Positions 17,246-25,996 of a DNA stretch of 64,000 nucleotides are shown piece after piece. The stretch covers positions 1 to 64,000 of the forward strand of contig NZ_BAABHS010000037.1 in the NCBI RefSeq assembly GCF_039542225.1, in the 5' to 3' direction. Both the position numbers and the translations under genes were made by a program. The stretch is from Yinghuangia aomiensis (GTDB lineage: Bacteria; Actinomycetota; Actinomycetes; Streptomycetales; Streptomycetaceae). The stretch's first letter is position 1; every line of letters begins with the position of its first letter. The notes under the pieces were generated by a model that was given only the letters and a program-made list of their open reading frames with translations, was not told where the DNA came from and ran no database searches.

Positions 17246-18841
17246 TCAGGCCCGTTTCCGCCGCAGCCGCCGCACGGCGACGATCGCCGCGGCCAGCCCG
17301 GCCACGCCGAGGAGCGCCCACAGCCACACGGCGCCGCCGATCCCGCCCGAGCCGCCGTCGGAGGACGGGGCGCGCGCGGCCTGCGGCCCGGTTCCGCCGC
17401 CTGCCGGGGCGGCGGGCGCGGCGGACTGCACGGTCAGGGTCAGTTGGACCTTGGCCTCCGCGGCCGGGAGGGCGCTGTCGTTGACCGTGATGGTGACGGA
17501 CGTCGACCCGGCGTCGGTGGGGGTGCCGGACATTTCGCCGGTGAGCGGGTCGAGGAGGATCCCGGGCGGCAGCCCGTCCGCGCTGAACCGGTACGGCTCG
17601 GTGCCGCCGAGCGCCTGGATCTTCATGCTGTACGGCTGTCCGGCGGTGCCTTGCGGCAGTGCCCCGGAGGCGATCTTCAGCCCGGCGCTGGGCGTGGCGG
17701 TGACGGCGGGCGATTCGGGCGAGGTGCCGACGGCGTTGACCGCGCGCACCACGTACGTGTACGCGGTGCCCTGGGTCAGCCCGGTGTCGGTGTAGACGAG
17801 CGTGGCGGCGGTCACCGTGGTGATGAGCATCGGGGTCGGCTGCGCGGTGCCGCCGGTGCGGTAGATCTGGAAGCCGGTGAGGTCGGAGCCGCCGTTGTCG
17901 GCGGGCGGCATCCAGGACAGCACGGCTTCGCCGTCGCCCGCGGTCGCGGTCGGTGCGGACGGTGCGCCGGGGATGGTGACGCCGGCCGCGGTGAGCGGCA
18001 CGCTGCGGGTGCCGCCGGGGAAGTTCCCGGCGAAGGTGAGCGTCCCGGTGACGGGGCCGCGCTGGCCGACGGTGAGCGTGACGTTGACGCTGCACTTGGT
18101 GCCGGGCTGGAGCGGAGTGTTGAGCCGGCAGCTGGTCTGGGTGTTCTCGACGGCGAACGGCGGCGACGCGGTCATGGATGTCAGCGTGAGCGGTGCCGCG
18201 CCGCTGCTGGACACCGGCACGTTGCGGTTGACCGTGGACGGCACCGGGGTGCTGCCGAAGTCGACGCCGGTCGGCAGGTCGCCGATGTCGCCCGCGGGCA
18301 CGCTGAACACGAGGACGGCACGAGGGGCGCCGCTGCCGCCGCCCATGACGACGTTGCCGTCGGGGAAGACGTTGCGGTCGGCCGGGAAGGACCCCGGCGA
18401 GCCGCCCGCGGGCGCGGACAGCCACGGGGTCAAGGCGGTGCCGCCGAAGGACGTGGATATCTGGTCGAGCATCACGGTCACGCTGCCGCCGGGCTTGATC
18501 GGCGTGTCGGCGGCGATGCGGGCGGTGCCGGTGGCCGTCGCGCCGGGGCCGGCGACGGTGGCCGCGCCGTAGAGGGTGACCGACACCGAGGTGGCGTCCG
18601 CCGGGATCGGCACCGTGCCGGACTGCGTGACGGTGACTTCGTGCTGGGTCGTGACGGTGGCCGTCAGGCGGGCCGGGTGCGCGGGTTCGCCGGCCGCGCG
18701 GTGGGCGGCCGGGGCGGCGGCCGCGGGCGCGCTCAGGGCGACCAGCGCGGCGGCCAGGAGCACCGCGCCGGGGCGCGCTCCGGCGCGCGGCCGCGGCCGT
18801 GCGCCGCCGAACGGGAAACGGTGACGAAGACGTTCGACCAT
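17246..18841 (-). CDS. secreted, C-terminally anchored fibronectin/Ig-like surface protein
   Basis: 531 aa. A signal peptide spans about residues 16-45 (hydrophobic Ala/Leu core, basic N-terminus). Then a Ser/Thr-rich beta domain, a region with CRLNTPLQPGTKCSVNVTL resembling DUF11/ASPM-like immunoglobulin folds, a fibronectin type III domain (APSAPTATAGDGEAVLSWMPPADNGG to ATPSAG), and a putative-Ig module with LPPGILLDPLTGEMSGTPTDAG. It ends with one membrane helix and RRLRRKRA, so it is anchored with most of the chain outside. It follows the HelD-like gene on the same strand, but upstream of it in transcription. Likely a wall or adhesion protein. Confidence 0.82.
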   Translation of the reverse strand: MVERLRHRFPFGGARPRPRAGARPGAVLLAAALVALSAPAAAAPAAHRAAGEPAHPARLTATVTTQHEVTVTQSGTVPIPADATSVSVTLYGAATVAGPGATATGTARIAADTPIKPGGSVTVMLDQISTSFGGTALTPWLSAPAGGSPGSFPADRNVFPDGNVVMGGGSGAPRAVLVFSVPAGDIGDLPTGVDFGSTPVPSTVNRNVPVSSSGAAPLTLTSMTASPPFAVENTQTSCRLNTPLQPGTKCSVNVTLTVGQRGPVTGTLTFAGNFPGGTRSVPLTAAGVTIPGAPSAPTATAGDGEAVLSWMPPADNGGSDLTGFQIYRTGGTAQPTPMLITTVTAATLVYTDTGLTQGTAYTYVVRAVNAVGTSPESPAVTATPSAGLKIASGALPQGTAGQPYSMKIQALGGTEPYRFSADGLPPGILLDPLTGEMSGTPTDAGSTSVTITVNDSALPAAEAKVQLTLTVQSAAPAAPAGGGTGPQAARAPSSDGGSGGIGGAVWLWALLGVAGLAAAIVAVRRLRRKRA

Positions 18842-19111
18842 ACTGTGCGGGACCCCCGTGGGCTGCGTCCGGAACCGGACGTCGTCGCAGCTCACGGGTG
18901 TCCGGTCGGTCGTACGCGCGGATGGTAGCGCCGTGCGCGCGCCACCGCGAGAGGCTGCGCGCGGAGATCGCCGTGAGATTCCCGTGAGATTCCCGGGTGA
19001 TGCCCGGGAGTTCGCACCGGGGCGGAAGAAAGCCTGCCCGGCAGCCACCGACCGACAGGGGTTGGTTGGTCGAACGGCGGCCACCGGACAGGGATTGTGG
19101 ACCGGGTCCCG

Positions 19112-19498
19112 TCAGGACCCGATGCGCCGCAAGTCTTCCCCGTCGTCGACGCGGTTGTCGAATGCATTGCCGGATAGCGCACCGGCATCGGATACCGGCC
19201 CGGCGTCGTCCGCGGGTGCGGTGGAACCGTCGAGGATCCACCGGTCGCCGTCGCGCCGCCAGCGCAGTGGATCGCCTTGCCCGCGCCACGGCTGATGCGC
19301 GGTCAAGACCCGTTCCCACAAGCGGACTTGGCGCCGCCAGAAGGCCCGGATCCGCCCCGGCGGCCGTGGCCCCGGAGGCCTCGTCGGACCGATGGGCCGC
19401 CAGTCGCGGCCGTCGCGGCTGTCCGCGCCGAACAGCGGCCCGAGCACGGCGAGCGCGACGAAGAAAAGCGCCGCCATTGCGGCAAAAACGTACTCCAC
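19112..19498 (-). CDS. small single-pass membrane protein
   Basis: 128 aa from the GTG at 19498, selected because GGGGAGG lies eight bases upstream while a longer frame upstream is noncoding in style. Residues 2-22 (EYVFAAMAALFFVALAVLGPL) form one membrane helix; the rest is soluble, rich in Trp/Arg then acidic residues, with RWRRDGDRWILDGS near the middle. No known domain recognised. It is transcribed toward the surface-protein gene, with about 270 bp between. Confidence 0.65.
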   Translation of the reverse strand: MEYVFAAMAALFFVALAVLGPLFGADSRDGRDWRPIGPTRPPGPRPPGRIRAFWRRQVRLWERVLTAHQPWRGQGDPLRWRRDGDRWILDGSTAPADDAGPVSDAGALSGNAFDNRVDDGEDLRRIGS

Positions 19499-20053
19499 GA
19501 CTGGCACCTCCCCGGAAACCGACCGGGAACGGGCGAGAGCCGCGCGGGTTTCGCGGGGTCCGTTCTCGGTCTTCTCCAGTCTGCGGAGGGCGTCACCATG
19601 ATCCAAGGGCCAATCGGCCGCGAGTGGACTGGGCCAATCCGCGATGGGCGGGCCGGCGGCGGCGAGGTGGCCTGAAGTCACGGATGCGGCCAGATTGCGG
19701 CCAAGCCCGATCGCAGGCGATCCCATCCGGTCGCCCCCGTCGGGAATTCGCGCGCGGGGCTGTCCGGATCGCGCATGCGGCGCCGAATCCGCAGGTCTCC
19801 CGGCGGCGGGGGTGGGGCGTCGGGCATCGTGGAGTGCGTAGGATCGACATACCGGCCGCACGGCCGGTGTCCGACCCCCGCCGACGGCGCAAGCCGGTCG
19901 CGGGAGGACCGGCAGAGCGCGCACCTCCCCCCAGCGCGCGGCCGGCATGGGACGGGCCCGCAGACATTCCCCCCGTCTGCGGGCCCGTTTCCCGTTGTTT
20001 CCTTTGCGCGTTTTTCCGCCGCGCGCCGGTGCGCGGTTTCGGTGGTCCGCCGG
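19499..20053. other. 555-bp intergenic region with repeats and inverted repeats
   Basis: No supported gene. It holds a 9-bp direct repeat GGGCCAATC at 19607-19615 and 19631-19639, a 14-bp inverted repeat GATCGC-AG-GCGATC at 19709-19722, a palindrome ACCGGCCG-CA-CGGCCGGT at 19851-19868 and a strong hairpin near its right end. The first elements lie upstream of the small membrane protein gene and could be operators. Confidence 0.5.
19952..19988. terminator. strong 14-bp hairpin
   Basis: Arms 19952-19965 and 19975-19988 pair perfectly with a 9-nt loop. On the + strand it is followed by a T-rich stretch (GTTTCCCGTTGTTTCC); on the - strand it lies about 65 bases past the SDR stop. It probably ends the SDR transcript, though the T-tract orientation would favour a + strand RNA. 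Confidence 0.65.
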
Positions 20054-20992
20054 TCAGGCGGCGGGGAACTTCTCGCCGACGAGGTCTTCGGACAGCGTCC
20101 ACAGCCGGGCCGCCGACTCCGGGTCGCGGGCCCACGCCGCGTGGCCGCTGCTGACCGCGCAGTCCTCCGCGTATACCCCGCCCTGCGCGGCGAGTTCGGG
20201 CGCGGTGGCGGCCCAGACCTGGGTCGCGGCGCCCTGCGGAACGCTCTTCATCGCGGGCACGCCGGCGCGGCTGATCTTGCTCTGCAGGTCGCCGCCCTGC
20301 TCGCGGGTCATGTACCGGCCGAGGTTGGTGCGGATCATGCCGGGGTGGACGGCGTAGGAGCGGACGCCGCGGTCGGCGAGGCGGCGGTCGAGTTCGACGG
20401 TGAAGAGGATGTTGGCCGTCTTGGACTGCCCGTAGGCCTTCCACGGGTGGTACTCGGTCTCCGCGAAGTTCGGGTCGTCCCACAGGATGTCGCTCGCCAC
20501 GTGGCCGCCTGAGCTGAGGTTGACGACACGCGCGGGTGCGGCGCGCAGCAGCGCGGGCGCGAGCAGGTTCGTGAGCAGGAAGTGGCCGAGGTGGTTCGTG
20601 CCGAACTGCAGCTCGAAGCCGTCGGCGGTGCGCTCGAACGGGGTGGCCATGACGCCCGCGTTGTTGACCAGCAGCCCGATCTCCGGGTGGCGTTCGGTCA
20701 CCCAGGCGGCGAACGCGCGGACCGAGGCGAGGGAGGTGAGGTCGAGCACGCCGGCCTCGACGGATCCGGCGGGCTTCCCGGGCTCCGCGGCGGCGGCGAC
20801 CGCGGCGACCGCTTCGGCGCCCTTCTCCGCGGTGCGCGCGGTCAGGACGACGTGCGCACCGGCGCCGGACAGCACCCGGGCGGTCTCCAGGCCGAGCCCG
20901 GAGGTGGCGCCGGTGACCACCGCGGTGGTGCCGGTGAGGTCGATGCCGGCGACGACCTCGTCGGTGGTGGTGTCGGCTCCGTAGGCGGTCAT
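20054..20992 (-). CDS. SDR of the retinol-dehydrogenase/WWOX-like group
   Basis: 312 aa from the ATG at 20992, with GAGGAG eight bases upstream. TGATSGLG near residue 24, NNAGVM, the segment FGTNHLGHFLLTNLL and YGQSK (active-site Tyr/Lys) are intact. The N-N-H-L-G-H pattern and an Asp/Asn-rich insertion before the Tyr are typical of the group that includes light-dependent protochlorophyllide reductase-like and retinol dehydrogenase-like enzymes. Substrate unknown. It is divergent from the kinase gene across 315 bp. Confidence 0.88.
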   Translation of the reverse strand: MTAYGADTTTDEVVAGIDLTGTTAVVTGATSGLGLETARVLSGAGAHVVLTARTAEKGAEAVAAVAAAAEPGKPAGSVEAGVLDLTSLASVRAFAAWVTERHPEIGLLVNNAGVMATPFERTADGFELQFGTNHLGHFLLTNLLAPALLRAAPARVVNLSSGGHVASDILWDDPNFAETEYHPWKAYGQSKTANILFTVELDRRLADRGVRSYAVHPGMIRTNLGRYMTREQGGDLQSKISRAGVPAMKSVPQGAATQVWAATAPELAAQGGVYAEDCAVSSGHAAWARDPESAARLWTLSEDLVGEKFPAA

Positions 20993-21307
20993 GGGGCGGC
21001 TCCTCGACAGAATACTTGACTCGATCATGCACTATGCGGCACGGCGGACGCGGGCACAAGCCCGGCGCGGGCCCCATCCGCCCGGTTCGTCCGCCGCGCG
21101 CCGCACCCGGCAAAAGCACCCGTCCCGGACCGCTCCGGTCCGGCTCCGTCCATCCGGCGCGCCGAGCGCACTCCGCGGGCCGCCGCGTGTGGAAAGATTC
21201 CCTGTTCGGGAGCGCTTTCGGGGCGGCCGCCCCGGCCGCTACGGGGAAACCCGGATATATGCGCCCTCGATGGCACGACGGATCGTCAGGCAGGAGGGGA
21301 GGGGGGC
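20993..21307. other. 315-bp divergent intergenic region (SDR / kinase)
   Basis: No gene supported. An AT-richer patch at 21006-21036 probably holds the SDR promoter; a purine-rich run at 21294-21306 is the ribosome site for the kinase. I see no clear palindrome of more than 5 bp per arm. Confidence 0.4.
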
Positions 21308-23077
21308 GTGGACCCGTTGGTACCGCGCGCCTGGACGCCGCTGGAACCCGGCGACCCCGCGCAAGTCGGCCCGTACACGCTGCTCGGCCGGCTGGGTGCG
21401 GGCGGCATGGGCCAGGTGTTCCTGGCCCGCTCCCCCGCGGGCCGCCGCGTGGCGGTCAAGACCATCCGGCCCGAGCACGCCGCGACCCCGGAGTTCCGGG
21501 CCCGCTTCACCCACGAAGCGGCCGCCGCGGCCCGGGTCAGCGGCGCGTTCACCGCGGCCGTCGTGGCCAGCGACCCGCACGCCCCGGTGCCCTGGATAGC
21601 CACCGACTACGTGCGCGCGCCCTCGCTCCAGACCCTCGTGGAGACATGCGGCCCGCTGCCGCCCGGCGCGGTCATGTGGCTCGCCGCGGGCACCGCGGAA
21701 GCCCTCCAGTCGATCCACACCGTCGGCATCATCCACCGCGACCTCAAGCCGTCGAACATCCTCGTCGACGAACAAGGCCCGCGCGTCATCGACTTCGGCC
21801 TGGTCTACGCGGTCGGCAGCGTCATCGCCACCGGCGCCCCCGGCCGCGCCACCACCACCGGCGGCACCACGGCCATCGGCACCCCCGGCTACATGGCCCC
21901 CGAACAGGCGCACGTCGGCTGGCACGCGCTCAGCACCGCCAGTGACGTCTACGCCCTCGGCCTCACCATGCTGTACGCCGCCACCGGATGCAGCCCCGGC
22001 CAGCCCGTGCCCCAGCTCCCCACCCTGCCCGCCACGCTGCGCGACCTGATCGCGCGCTGTGTGGAACAGGACCCGCGCCGCCGCCCGAGCACCTCCGGCA
22101 TCATCGCCGAACTCGGCAGCAGCGTGGACCTCATGGCCTACGAAGGCGCGGAAGGCTGGCTCAGCCCCGCCGCATGGGAATTCCTCCAGGCGTTCCGCAG
22201 CGCGGCCACGCCCGGGACGACCTCGCCGACCGGCCTCCTCAAAGCCGCGCCGCCCCAGCCGCGCGACGGCGACCCGGACCGCACCATGCCCGCCGTGCCC
22301 GTCGTCGCCCCGCCGCCGGGCCGGGTCAACCCGCCGGAACCGCGCCAGGCCCGCTACGCGGCCCTCGACTCCGCGGTGCACACGCTGACCCCGCAGGAAC
22401 GTCCCTACGCCGCGGCCCACGACCAGGCCGCCCAGCTCGCGTCCCGCAACCAGCACCGCGAAGCCGCGAAAGCGTTCCACCAGCTGTACCAGGAAGTGTC
22501 GGGCCGGTTCGGCGCCCACCACACGCTGGCGGTCTTCGCCCAGCTCGGCAACATCCACGCGCTGGGCCGCCTCGGCTGGCACGCGATGGCCCGCGACCAG
22601 GCGCAGCAGGCGGTGCACCACCTCACGCAGGCCCTCGGCGCGGCGCATCCGCACACCTTCCTCATGCGCGGCGAACATGCGCTGTGGACCGGCCACGGCG
22701 GCAACCCGGGGCACGCGGCGGAGCTGCTCCAGTCGCTGGTCACCGAGTACTCGGCGACGGTCGGGCCGACCGCGCCCGCCACGCTCGCGGTCCGCACGGA
22801 ACTCGCGCTGTGGACGGGGCTGGCCGGGGACCCGGGGGCGGCGTCCTACCAGCTGCACGCGGTGGTGGCGGACTGCCGGGCGACGCTGTCCGAGATCGCC
22901 GCGATCACGCTGGACGCGAAGTCGTCGCACGCGCACTGGACGGGCGCGGCCGGCGACCCGCGGCGGGCGGCGCAGTTGTACGAGTTCATCCTGGCGGAGG
23001 CGCAGACCGCCTACGGGCCGGATGCCGGGTTCACCCGGGACATGATCCGGCGGCGGGACTACTGGCGGTCGCGGTAG
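21308..23077 (+). CDS. cytosolic Ser/Thr protein kinase with TPR-like repeats
   Basis: 589 aa from a GTG behind a GAGGGGAGGGGG ribosome site. Kinase landmarks: glycine loop GRLGAGGMGQV (27-37), Lys51, HRDLKPSN (143-150), DFG (162-164), APE (197-199). An Ala/Thr/Gly-rich segment of about 20 residues sits in the activation loop. Unlike PknB-type kinases there is no membrane helix. Residues 360-589 are helical repeats; three units of about 46 residues share an ALWTGxxGDPGxAAxLxxxLVxE pattern, like the TPR tails of NB-ARC proteins. The tail probably recruits substrates. No obvious partner gene is adjacent. Confidence 0.9.
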   Translation: MDPLVPRAWTPLEPGDPAQVGPYTLLGRLGAGGMGQVFLARSPAGRRVAVKTIRPEHAATPEFRARFTHEAAAAARVSGAFTAAVVASDPHAPVPWIATDYVRAPSLQTLVETCGPLPPGAVMWLAAGTAEALQSIHTVGIIHRDLKPSNILVDEQGPRVIDFGLVYAVGSVIATGAPGRATTTGGTTAIGTPGYMAPEQAHVGWHALSTASDVYALGLTMLYAATGCSPGQPVPQLPTLPATLRDLIARCVEQDPRRRPSTSGIIAELGSSVDLMAYEGAEGWLSPAAWEFLQAFRSAATPGTTSPTGLLKAAPPQPRDGDPDRTMPAVPVVAPPPGRVNPPEPRQARYAALDSAVHTLTPQERPYAAAHDQAAQLASRNQHREAAKAFHQLYQEVSGRFGAHHTLAVFAQLGNIHALGRLGWHAMARDQAQQAVHHLTQALGAAHPHTFLMRGEHALWTGHGGNPGHAAELLQSLVTEYSATVGPTAPATLAVRTELALWTGLAGDPGAASYQLHAVVADCRATLSEIAAITLDAKSSHAHWTGAAGDPRRAAQLYEFILAEAQTAYGPDAGFTRDMIRRRDYWRSR

Positions 23078-23160
23078 GGGTGCCGCGTTCGGGCAAGTCG
23101 CGGTAGGTATGCGGGGTGCCGGCCGCTCGGGCCGGCCGCGTGCGGCGAGGAGGACGGGCA

Positions 23161-23910
23161 ATGGTCGAAGGACTGCTCCAGGGGCGCGGCGCGGTGGTGA
23201 CGGGCGCGGCCCAAGGCATCGGGCTGGCGATCGCCCGGGTGTTCTGCGCGCAGGGCGCCCGCGTGGTGATCGGCGACCGGGACGCGGACGCGGCCCGCGC
23301 GGCGGCCGACACACTGACCGCGGAGGGCGGCACGGCGGTGGCCGCGGGCTGCGACGTGACGGTGCCGGAGGACGTGGACGCGCTGGTGCGGACCTGTGTG
23401 GACGCGTTCGGGGCCTTGGACGTCTTCGTCAACAACGCGGGCATCACGCGGGACGCGACACTCCGCAAAATGAGCCTCGACGACTTCGAGGCGGTCGTCG
23501 ACGTGCACCTGAAGGGGACGTGGCTCGGTCTGCGCGCGGCGTCGCTGGTGATGCGGGAGCAGGGGCACGGCGCGATCGTCAACATCTCGTCGCTGTCCGG
23601 CAAGATCGGCCTGCCCGGGCAGACCAACTACAGCGCGGCGAAGGCCGGGATCGTCGGCATGACGAAGGCGGCCGCGAAGGAGTTGGGCCACCTCGGCGTC
23701 CGCGTCAACGCGGTGCAGCCCGGCCTGATCCGCACGCCGATGACCGAGGCGATGCGGCCGGACATCTGGGAGGCGAAGGAACGCGAGGTCCCGCTGCAGC
23801 GGGCGGGCGAGCCTTCGGAGGTGGCGAATGCGGTGCTGTTCCTGGCGTCGGACTTGTCCAGCTACATCACGGGGTCGGTGGTGGAGGTGACGGGCGGCCG
23901 CGGGATGTGA
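23161..23910 (+). CDS. FabG-like 3-oxoacyl reductase / SDR
   Basis: 249 aa from the ATG at 23161, preceded by GAGGAGG. TGAAQGIG, NNAG, Ser in NISSLSGKIG and YSAAK are all present, and the C-terminus YITGSVVEVTGGRGM is the classical FabG-type end. It is expected to reduce beta-keto thioesters or similar ketones with NADPH. It is not next to fatty-acid synthesis genes, so the physiological substrate is open. It lies 83 bp after the kinase gene and converges on the aminopeptidase gene with only 12 bp between stops. Confidence 0.88.
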   Translation: MVEGLLQGRGAVVTGAAQGIGLAIARVFCAQGARVVIGDRDADAARAAADTLTAEGGTAVAAGCDVTVPEDVDALVRTCVDAFGALDVFVNNAGITRDATLRKMSLDDFEAVVDVHLKGTWLGLRAASLVMREQGHGAIVNISSLSGKIGLPGQTNYSAAKAGIVGMTKAAAKELGHLGVRVNAVQPGLIRTPMTEAMRPDIWEAKEREVPLQRAGEPSEVANAVLFLASDLSSYITGSVVEVTGGRGM

Positions 23911-23922
23911 CCGCCGGGCCCG

Positions 23923-24690
23923 TCATTCCCGGGTGAGGATCTGCGGTCCGTCGGCGGTGATGGCGACGGTGTGTTCGAAGTGGGCGGCGCGGCGGCCGTC
24001 GGCGGTGGCGAGCGTCCACTGGTCGGGGAGGATCCGGTAGTCGCCGGTGCCGCCTTCGAGGTACATCGGCTCGATGGCGAGGACGAGGCCTTCGCGCAGC
24101 CGGTAGCCGCGGCCGGGGCGGCCTTCGTTCGCGACGTGCGGGTCTTCGTGCAGCGACGTGCCGATGCCGTGGCCGCCGTGGCCGTGCAGGATGCCGTAGC
24201 CGTGGGCTTTGGCGACCTCCTGGATCGCATGGGAGATGTCGCCGAGGCGGGCGCCCGGGATCATCTGCGCGATCCCGGCGTCGAGCCCTTCCTTCGTCGC
24301 CTGCGACAGGCGGGTGGCGGCGGCGTCGACCTTGCCGACTTCCACGGTGATCGCGGCGTCGGCGTGGTAGCCGCGGACGGCGGCGCCGCCGTCGATGGAC
24401 AGCAGGTCGCCCTCCCGGAGCACGGTGTCGTCGGGGACGCCGTGCACGATGCGGTCGTTGACGGACAGGCACAGCACGCCGGGAAAGGGCGGCACCGAAC
24501 GGTGCGGGCGCTGCCCGAGGAAATTCGGCTCGGCGCCCGCGGCACGGATGGTGTCGGCGGCGAGGCGGTCCAACTCGATCAGGGACACGCCGGGGACCGC
24601 CGCGGCGGCGGTGACGCGCAGGGTCCGGGCGACGACGCGGCCTGCGGCGCGCATGAGTTCGATCTCGGAGTGGCTCTTGAGGGAGACCAA
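23923..24690 (-). CDS. type I methionine aminopeptidase (additional copy)
   Basis: 255 aa. All metal ligands are in place: Asp100, Asp111, His174 in HGIGT, Glu207 and Glu239, plus His83. I chose a TTG start at 24690 because GGAAGG lies eight bases upstream and the protein then begins VSLKSHSEIELMRAAG like its family; no ATG fits. The enzyme removes N-terminal Met in the cytosol. It is not in a ribosomal-protein context, so it is probably a secondary copy. It is divergent from a small XRE protein, with paired direct repeats between them. Confidence 0.9.
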   Translation of the reverse strand: MVSLKSHSEIELMRAAGRVVARTLRVTAAAAVPGVSLIELDRLAADTIRAAGAEPNFLGQRPHRSVPPFPGVLCLSVNDRIVHGVPDDTVLREGDLLSIDGGAAVRGYHADAAITVEVGKVDAAATRLSQATKEGLDAGIAQMIPGARLGDISHAIQEVAKAHGYGILHGHGGHGIGTSLHEDPHVANEGRPGRGYRLREGLVLAIEPMYLEGGTGDYRILPDQWTLATADGRRAAHFEHTVAITADGPQILTRE

Positions 24691-24786
24691 GGCAGGGGCC
24701 TTCCGGTGCGGGGACGACGGCCGGTGTGGTCGGGGACGACCAGGGCGCGGCCGGGTTGCGGCGGGGTTGCGGCCACTGGTGACCCG

Positions 24787-24829
24787 GCAGCGACCAAGCG
24801 GCGGCCACGCAGCGACCAAGCAGTGGCCA
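24787..24829. repeat. two 21-bp direct repeats in the MAP/XRE divergent region
   Basis: GCAGCGACCAAGC(NNN)GGCCA occurs at 24787-24807 and 24809-24829, period 22 bp, or two helical turns, differing at two positions in the NNN. The pair lies next to an AT-rich promoter-like patch (24828-24866). It looks like a tandem operator, plausibly for the XRE protein. Confidence 0.65.
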
Positions 24830-24910
24830 AATAATACACACCAAAAAATCCCAGCCGAAAAATCTTGGCGATGGTGACGGAGGCCTGGTTCGCCCCGAGG
24901 GGGCAAGGCT

Positions 24911-24916
24911 TAGACT
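24911..24916 (+). promoter_or_regulatory. -10 box of a leaderless XRE transcript
   Basis: TAGACT ends six bases before the ATG of the XRE gene and no Shine-Dalgarno is visible, so transcription should start at or next to the start codon. Confidence 0.5.
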
Positions 24917-24922
24917 CGGCGC

Positions 24923-25195
24923 ATGGTGCGAACTCCCCTGACCGAGGAACAGCGGTATCGCGGCCGCGCGCTGGGGCAGACGCTGCGCGAGGCACGCGGG
25001 GCGCGGAGTGCCGCGCAGATTGCCGCGGAGTCCGGCGTGCCGCTGGACACGCTGCGGAAGATCGAGCGCGGCGCGATCGCGATGCCGGCGTTCTTCACCG
25101 TGGCGCAGCTGGCCCGCGTCCTCGACCTGGATCTCGCGACGCTGGCGGACGACATGCTGGCGGCCGGGCACGCGGATCACGCCGTGGCGTCCTGA
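24923..25195 (+). CDS. small XRE-family DNA-binding protein
   Basis: 90 aa, essentially one helix-turn-helix: ALGQTLREARGARSAAQIAAESGVPLDTLRKIERGAIAMPAFFTVAQLARVLDLDLATLADDM. This is the Cro/CI fold with no extra domain. It is divergent from the methionine aminopeptidase gene and is the best candidate to bind the direct repeats between them. Confidence 0.88.
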   Translation: MVRTPLTEEQRYRGRALGQTLREARGARSAAQIAAESGVPLDTLRKIERGAIAMPAFFTVAQLARVLDLDLATLADDMLAAGHADHAVAS

Positions 25196-25795
25196 GCCTT
25201 CCGGCGGTCGTTGCGACAACTTGCGACTTTTCCGGCGGTGGTCGCCGCCGGTGGTGCGCCGCCCGGCGTGGGCGGTGCCGCGGCGCGGTTTTCCCGAGCA
25301 AGCCGACTGTGCACCGGACGGCCGGTCCGGGTACCCCCGTCGGGGTACCGGAAGACCGGTGCCGTCCGCACCGCCCCCGGGCCGCCGGCCGATGCGCCGA
25401 TCGGAGGATTGGGGGCGTGTGCCGCCGACTTTCCGCGCCGCGGCCGTGTCTTCGCCGGGCGGTACGCGTTGTGTGCGGTAGACGCCGCCGCATCGGAGCG
25501 GCGCCGCTACGGGTCCGGGAGGTCGAGGTGTCGAGCCGACCAGCTGATGCCCGTGCCGCCGGACGGCAAGCTCCCCGCGGCGCGGGCGCGTTCCCGAGTC
25601 GCCCGCGCCGCATGCGGGGCATCGGACGGAGCGTGCGTGCGGCCGAAGGGGGGAGCCGGCACGCTGAGCCCTGTCCGTGCGCCCGGAGCGGCGCGTGGGG
25701 CGGGAGCAACGGGTAGGCGGACGGTCAGGCGACTATTCGTTCGGGCGCGAGAGTCCACACCCGTACGGACCGCCGAGGGACGCCCGCGGCCCCGG
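25196..25795. other. 600-bp region without a supported gene
   Basis: Open frames here are Arg/Ala-rich and resemble noncoding GC-rich sequence. A strong hairpin (25326-25352) and a repeated CTTGCGAC-like motif near 25215-25230 are the only structures noted. It may be the remains of a deleted gene. Confidence 0.45.
25326..25352. terminator. hairpin downstream of the XRE gene
   Basis: GGTACCCC at 25330-25337 pairs perfectly with 25342-25349 over a 4-nt loop, extended by TCCG/CGGA with a one-base bulge. It is 130 bp past the XRE stop, with no T-run. Confidence 0.4.
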
Positions 25796-25996
25796 TCAGA
25801 CGAACGCGGCGGTGCCCGCCGCGCCCCACAGCGACCCCGGGAACGGCGACGCGAAGTACGCCGGCACGAAGCGGTCCGGAACGCGCGGCATCCGCGGCAG
25901 TTGCGACGCCCGCGCGGCGGGGACGTACAACGACGCCATCGACCCGAACAGCACCGCGACGGCCACCACGGCCGCACGCCGGAAACCGAACCTCAT
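25796..25996 (-). CDS. small secreted protein
   Basis: 66 aa from the ATG at 25996, with an AGGAAG site somewhat far upstream. Residues 1-30 are a signal peptide (basic MRFGFRR, hydrophobic core VVAVAVLFGSMASLYV, then AARA cleavage). The mature peptide is about 36 residues, rich in Pro, Phe and Ala. No family recognised. It is divergent from the polysaccharide deacetylase gene. Confidence 0.6.
   Translation of the reverse strand: MRFGFRRAAVVAVAVLFGSMASLYVPAARASQLPRMPRVPDRFVPAYFASPFPGSLWGAAGTAAFV

Noticed and set aside
16434..19319. 961-aa open frame on the - strand
   Set aside because: It overlaps the HelD-like and surface-protein genes in another frame; composition is Arg/Pro/His-rich noise.
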